Shown: positions 5,534-7,057 of the stretch, in pieces | Layout of the letters: each line of letters begins with the position of its first letter | How positions within the stretch are numbered: position 1 is the first letter of the stretch | From: JAAXTX01 sp037139695 | GTDB lineage: Bacteria; Patescibacteriota; Minisyncoccia; Moranbacterales; UBA1568 | Length of the DNA stretch: 7,057 bases | Direction of reading: 5' to 3' | NCBI GenBank assembly: GCA_037139695.1 | Contig: JBAXFX010000064.1 | Span: 1-7,057, forward strand | The notes under the pieces: model-generated | What the model saw: only the letters and a program-made list of their open reading frames with translations | Told to the model about the DNA's origin: nothing | The model's database searches: none | Position numbers and translations under genes: made by a program

Positions 5534-5611
5534 TGTCGATGAATGCGACCGGATAGGAAGCATTCAGCGCTGCCCCGGACAGCGAGACACTCGCAGGTGT
5601 CGAGGGCGACA
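5534..5611 (+). other. Possible cloverleaf-like fold between the two modules
   Basis: A closing stem TGTCG/CGACA (5534-5538 with 5607-5611) encloses three hairpins: GAATGC/GCATTC (5541-5546 with 5560-5565), CGCTG/CAGCG with a 7-base loop (5568-5572 with 5580-5584) and GACAC/GTGTC with a 6-base loop (5586-5590 with 5597-5601). Two bases join closing stem and first hairpin, as in tRNAs, but there is no U33-like base, no TTCRA loop and no CCA-side extension. It is not a functional tRNA; a decayed tRNA-like relic or chance folding are both possible. Confidence 0.25.
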
Positions 5612-5694
5612 TTCCCATCACCACTTCTCTTTTGTGTACTTACGGTGATGGGAATCGAAGGGTATTTTCAAAAGCAGGTACTGGTTCCCGATGA
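5539..5694 (+). pseudogene. Frame with strong ribosome site broken by an early TAG
   Basis: AAGGAGG (5526-5532) lies 6 bases before ATG 5539. The frame reads five codons (MNATG), then TAG (5554-5556), then stays open for 45 codons to TGA 5692-5694. It runs through the T-arm copies and into the left end of the insertion. It may be a five-codon leader peptide, a broken small gene or coincidence. No family is recognised. Confidence 0.2.
5611..5655 (+). repeat. Inverted pair of tRNA-Gly 3'-end copies
   Basis: ATTCCCATCACC (5611-5622) and GGTGATGGGAAT (5644-5655) are perfect 12-bp inverted copies around a 21-base loop. Both match the T-arm and acceptor of tRNA-Gly. The right arm is also the 5' arm of module E2, so the two pairings are mutually exclusive. 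Confidence 0.8.
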
Positions 5695-6007
5695 GGTGGC
5701 TGAGAATCCCTCTTTGGCGCTAAGATAAGCACAGAATCGATGTTTTATATATTTGTAAAAAATGCCACGCTCATAGTCACAAATCCCCCTTGCCCTCTCT
5801 TTTTTGGAGAGGGCAATCCCCCTTTCCGAAAGGGGGAGACATATCTTTTTTCGCTTGTACTGTAATCGATATCTCCCTTTTGCAAAGGGAGTACCGAGTC
5901 TTCGAGGGGAGGGATTTGTGTTTGATCGGTCGAGGTCAGCATATCGTTTTTAAGAATATATCGAGTAAAATATCTTTAAAAAACCACCTCATCGGGAGCC
6001 AGTGCTA
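5677..6007. mobile_element. 331-bp non-coding insertion with terminal inverted repeats (MITE-like)
   Basis: Inverted repeats lie at 5680-5699 and 5984-6003, 20 bp with one mismatch (ACTGGTTCCCGATGAGGTGG on the left). AAAAGCA occurs directly outside both ends (5670-5676 and 6008-6014) and is the candidate 7-bp target duplication. The inside is A/T-richer than the flanks, holds no credible protein gene, and contains the 5778-5920 palindromic element. With no transposase it would be non-autonomous. The family was not recognised. Confidence 0.55.
5778..5920. mobile_element. 143-bp nested-palindrome repeat element
   Basis: CACAAATCCC (5778-5787) and GGGATTTGTG (5911-5920) are perfect 10-bp terminal inverted repeats. 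Inside are three hairpins: TTGCCCTCTC/GAGAGGGCAA (5790-5799 with 5807-5816), TCCCCCTTT/AAAGGGGGA (5817-5825 with 5829-5837) and CTCCCTTT/AAAGGGAG (5873-5880 with 5884-5891). The look is that of widespread CCCCCTTT-type intergenic palindromic repeats, whose false translations contain SPFRKGG-like strings, as the minus strand does here. No target duplication is evident. Confidence 0.65.
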
Positions 6008-6068
6008 AAAAGCAAATGATTTTGCTTTTGAAAAACCATGGCTCCGGAGGAATCCGGTTTCTGGATGG

Positions 6069-6104
6069 GGGAGGAAAATTCTCGTTGCTTCCGCCCGCTT
6101 TTTT
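6069..6104 (+). terminator. Candidate terminator at the 3' end of module E2
   Basis: GGG-A-GGAA (6069-6076) can pair with TTCC-G-CCC (6089-6096) around a 12-base loop. GC and six T (6099-6104) follow. The stem has an A-G mismatch and competes with the P1 pairing of E2. The T-run directly adjoins the next promoter's -35 box. Confidence 0.4.
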
Positions 6105-6105
6105 C

Positions 6106-6134
6106 TTGACGTTTGCGTGATTTCGCTTTACTCT
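6106..6134 (+). promoter_or_regulatory. Promoter of the CYTH-like gene
   Basis: TTGACG (6106-6111, 5 of 6) is separated by 17 bases from TACTCT (6129-6134, 4 of 6). The start point near 6141 gives a leader of about 68 nt carrying a short upstream ORF. Confidence 0.55.
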
Positions 6135-6161
6135 GCGTAGTCAGAGGGAGAGGGGTTCGGA

Positions 6162-6191
6162 ATGAATGACATATTCTTTATCAATTCGTAA
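6162..6191 (+). CDS. Nine-codon upstream ORF (possible leader peptide)
   Basis: AGGGG (6151-6155) is 6 bases before ATG 6162. The frame encodes MNDIFFINS and ends in TAA at 6189-6191, four bases before the AAGGAGG ribosome site of the next gene. The position would allow translational coupling or leader control. The peptide has no run of a single amino acid, so classical amino-acid attenuation is not indicated. Confidence 0.3.
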   Translation: MNDIFFINS

Positions 6192-6208
6192 ACGGAAGGA
6201 GGACTGAA

Positions 6209-6967
6209 ATGTCGGATAACACGATGCCGAAGGTCAGAAAGAAATACCTCTTGTCGGAACTCCCGACGGGATTGTCCAACGGGGTGCCGGTTCGTCTCGG
6301 ATATGTGACTGTGACCGAAGGTGCCTTCCGATTCCGTGAAGACGGAGACAGACGTTTTGTGGCCCTTTCACATGGGACGAATGCCACTTGGAGGGAAATC
6401 GAAATCGCCGTCGATGCGTACGATCTGCTCATTCTTGCACGGAACAGCGTTCGGGAAGAGGCGATACGGTATGCCACGAGCCGGGATGTCGGTCGGACAT
6501 GGGTGGTCGACGAAACGACGGTTCCTACCGAAGGAACCTATCTCGAGGCGAAAATACATGAAGGAAAGCTGGTCATCGCTGATCAGGAAGTCCGATTCAA
6601 GGATACTGGTGGCGTCCGCTTCCTGAACCGCAATCCGAGCAAGGGATCGGCGCCGGAAGAAGGGGATGTGGCGATATCGGAAGCGGTCTTCGAGTTCCTG
6701 TGGGAAGCTGCCAGAAGCAAGCGGATCGAGAAGATTCGGTACGAGGTTCCGTGTGACTCCGGTCCGAACGGCGGTGGGCTGATGTGGTACGTCGACCGGT
6801 ATCTTGGGCCGTTGGCGGATGTCGTGATCGCAGAGGTCATATTGAAAAACAGCGATGTTATCGGTATATTACCGAAGAAAATCGCCGAATTGACCATCCA
6901 GAATGTCACCAGGAACTCGCGATACAAGTATGAGTCGCTGGCGATAAGCGGTGTCTCTGGTTCGTGA
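6209..6967 (+). CDS. Tandem CYTH-like domain protein (degenerate triphosphate-tunnel fold)
   Basis: 252 residues, no signal peptide or membrane helix. Two consecutive stretches share the CYTH pattern. Domain A (about 8-118): KKYLLSELP, GYVTVTEGAFRFREDGDRRF, REIEIAV, EEAIRYATS, GRTWVVDE, LEAKI. Domain B (about 120-247): EVRFKDTGGVRF, RIEKIRYEVP, MWYVDRYLGPLADVVIAEVIL and RYKYESLAIS, close to the RIEKTRY / LDVFxGxLAGLxLAEVE pattern of CYTH proteins. CYTH enzymes (class IV adenylate cyclase, thiamine triphosphatase, inorganic triphosphatase) use an ExExK motif to bind metal and triphosphate. Here it is VRKKY in domain A, and the later EVE is EVI in domain B, so catalysis is doubtful. ATG 6209 follows AAGGAGG by 6 bases. 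It has its own promoter and terminator. The fold assignment comes from motif reading only; the role is unknown. Confidence 0.55.
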   Translation: MSDNTMPKVRKKYLLSELPTGLSNGVPVRLGYVTVTEGAFRFREDGDRRFVALSHGTNATWREIEIAVDAYDLLILARNSVREEAIRYATSRDVGRTWVVDETTVPTEGTYLEAKIHEGKLVIADQEVRFKDTGGVRFLNRNPSKGSAPEEGDVAISEAVFEFLWEAARSKRIEKIRYEVPCDSGPNGGGLMWYVDRYLGPLADVVIAEVILKNSDVIGILPKKIAELTIQNVTRNSRYKYESLAISGVSGS

Positions 6968-6977
6968 AACCGAATAC

Positions 6978-7014
6978 GCGCGCGAAGATCGAATCTTCCC
7001 GCGCGCTTTTTATT
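6978..7014 (+). terminator. Intrinsic terminator of the CYTH-like gene
   Basis: GCGCGC (6978-6983) pairs with GCGCGC (7001-7006), and GAAGAT (6984-6989) with ATCTTC (6993-6998), leaving a CC bulge and a CGA loop. TTTTTATT follows at once. Confidence 0.85.
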
Positions 7015-7018
7015 CGTA

Positions 7019-7048
7019 AGATACCTCGGGGCTCTGCCCCGAGGATCT
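7019..7048. repeat. Palindrome at the window end
   Basis: CCTCGGGGC (7024-7032) pairs perfectly with GCCCCGAGG (7036-7044) around TCT. AGAT/ATCT extends the stem past a single bulged A7023. No T-run follows, so it is not an obvious terminator; it may be a dispersed palindromic repeat or the leader of a gene beyond the window. Confidence 0.55.
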
Positions 7049-7057
7049 GAAAATGGA

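Larger units (their letters stand above)
5647..6086 (+). ncRNA. Structured repeat module E2, interrupted by an insertion
   Basis: Starts with the same 20 bases as E1 (5647-5666). Its P2 5' arm TTTTCAAAAGCA (5665-5676) is cut by the 5677-6007 insertion and resumes at 6008. Without the insertion and one AAAAGCA copy it has P2 TTTTCAAAAGCAAA with a perfect 14-bp partner (6021-6034) around TGAT, the same bulged A, then TGGCTCCGGAGGA (6039-6051), P3 ATCCGG/CTGGAT (6052-6057 with 6061-6066) and GGGGGAGGA (6067-6075). P1 is GATGGGAATC (5647-5656) with AATTCTCGTT (6077-6086): six Watson-Crick pairs, three G-U wobbles and one mismatch. Restored length is 102, against 105 for E1; the 3-base difference is all in P3. 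Confidence 0.5.

Noticed and set aside
5343..5648. Plus-strand frames of 101 and 61 codons across E1 and the tRNA copies
   Set aside because: They translate hairpins and tRNA fragments (MGIEGY, FPSPAQIF), lack ribosome sites and show no protein-like composition.
5644..5700. Fluoride riboswitch, because of GGTGATGG
   Set aside because: The string is explained by the tRNA-Gly antisense copy, and the rest of the fluoride aptamer pattern is missing.
5745..5942. Minus-strand frame of 65 codons
   Set aside because: It is a translation of the CCCCCTTT-type palindromes (SPFRKGG string), not a gene.

Overview
The window looks like a GC-rich chromosomal segment from a bacterium with a compact genome, most likely a member of the Candidate Phyla Radiation (Patescibacteria). 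The basis is circumstantial: a GpmI, RNase Y and HU housekeeping set with diverged family motifs, short intergenic spacers, tRNA genes without an encoded CCA end, and tRNA-linked palindromic repeats. A phylum cannot be fixed from this sequence alone.

Layout, left half. A possible C-terminal tail of a plus-strand gene (2-64) faces the end of gpmI, the cofactor-independent phosphoglycerate mutase of lower glycolysis (minus strand, 1698-124). gpmI is divergent from rny, the membrane-anchored endoribonuclease RNase Y (2007-3530). Two strong sigma-70-type promoters lie back to back between them with overlapping -35 boxes, leaving gpmI a short leader and rny a leader of about 200 nt. A histone-like HU gene (3674-3955) follows with its own promoter and intrinsic terminator. 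The U-tract of that terminator doubles as the -35 box of the promoter for tRNA-Pro(UGG) (4130-4200). A flavin/NAD(P) reductase-like gene (4297-5049) and tRNA-Gly(UCC) (5179-5251) come next.

Right half. Roughly 850 bases downstream of tRNA-Gly (5252-6105) hold no convincing protein gene but are very rich in repeats. The last 17 bases of the tRNA plus 51 bases of downstream DNA are duplicated 214 bp away (67 of 68 identical). Inverted copies of the tRNA T-arm open two modules of 105 and 102 nt (E1, 5354-5458; E2, 5647-6086). The modules share an invariant purine-rich core and two hairpins, and the hairpin sequences differ but stay paired by compensatory changes. E2 is split by a 331-bp insertion that has about 20-bp terminal inverted repeats and a 7-bp direct repeat, and a 143-bp nested-palindrome element sits inside that insertion. 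Removing the insertion plus one direct-repeat copy makes E1 and E2 align without any indel outside one hairpin. This module family is the most unusual content here.

The window closes with a promoter, a 9-codon upstream ORF and a gene (6209-6967) whose product appears to be two tandem, degenerate CYTH-like domains. A strong intrinsic terminator and a final palindrome follow it.
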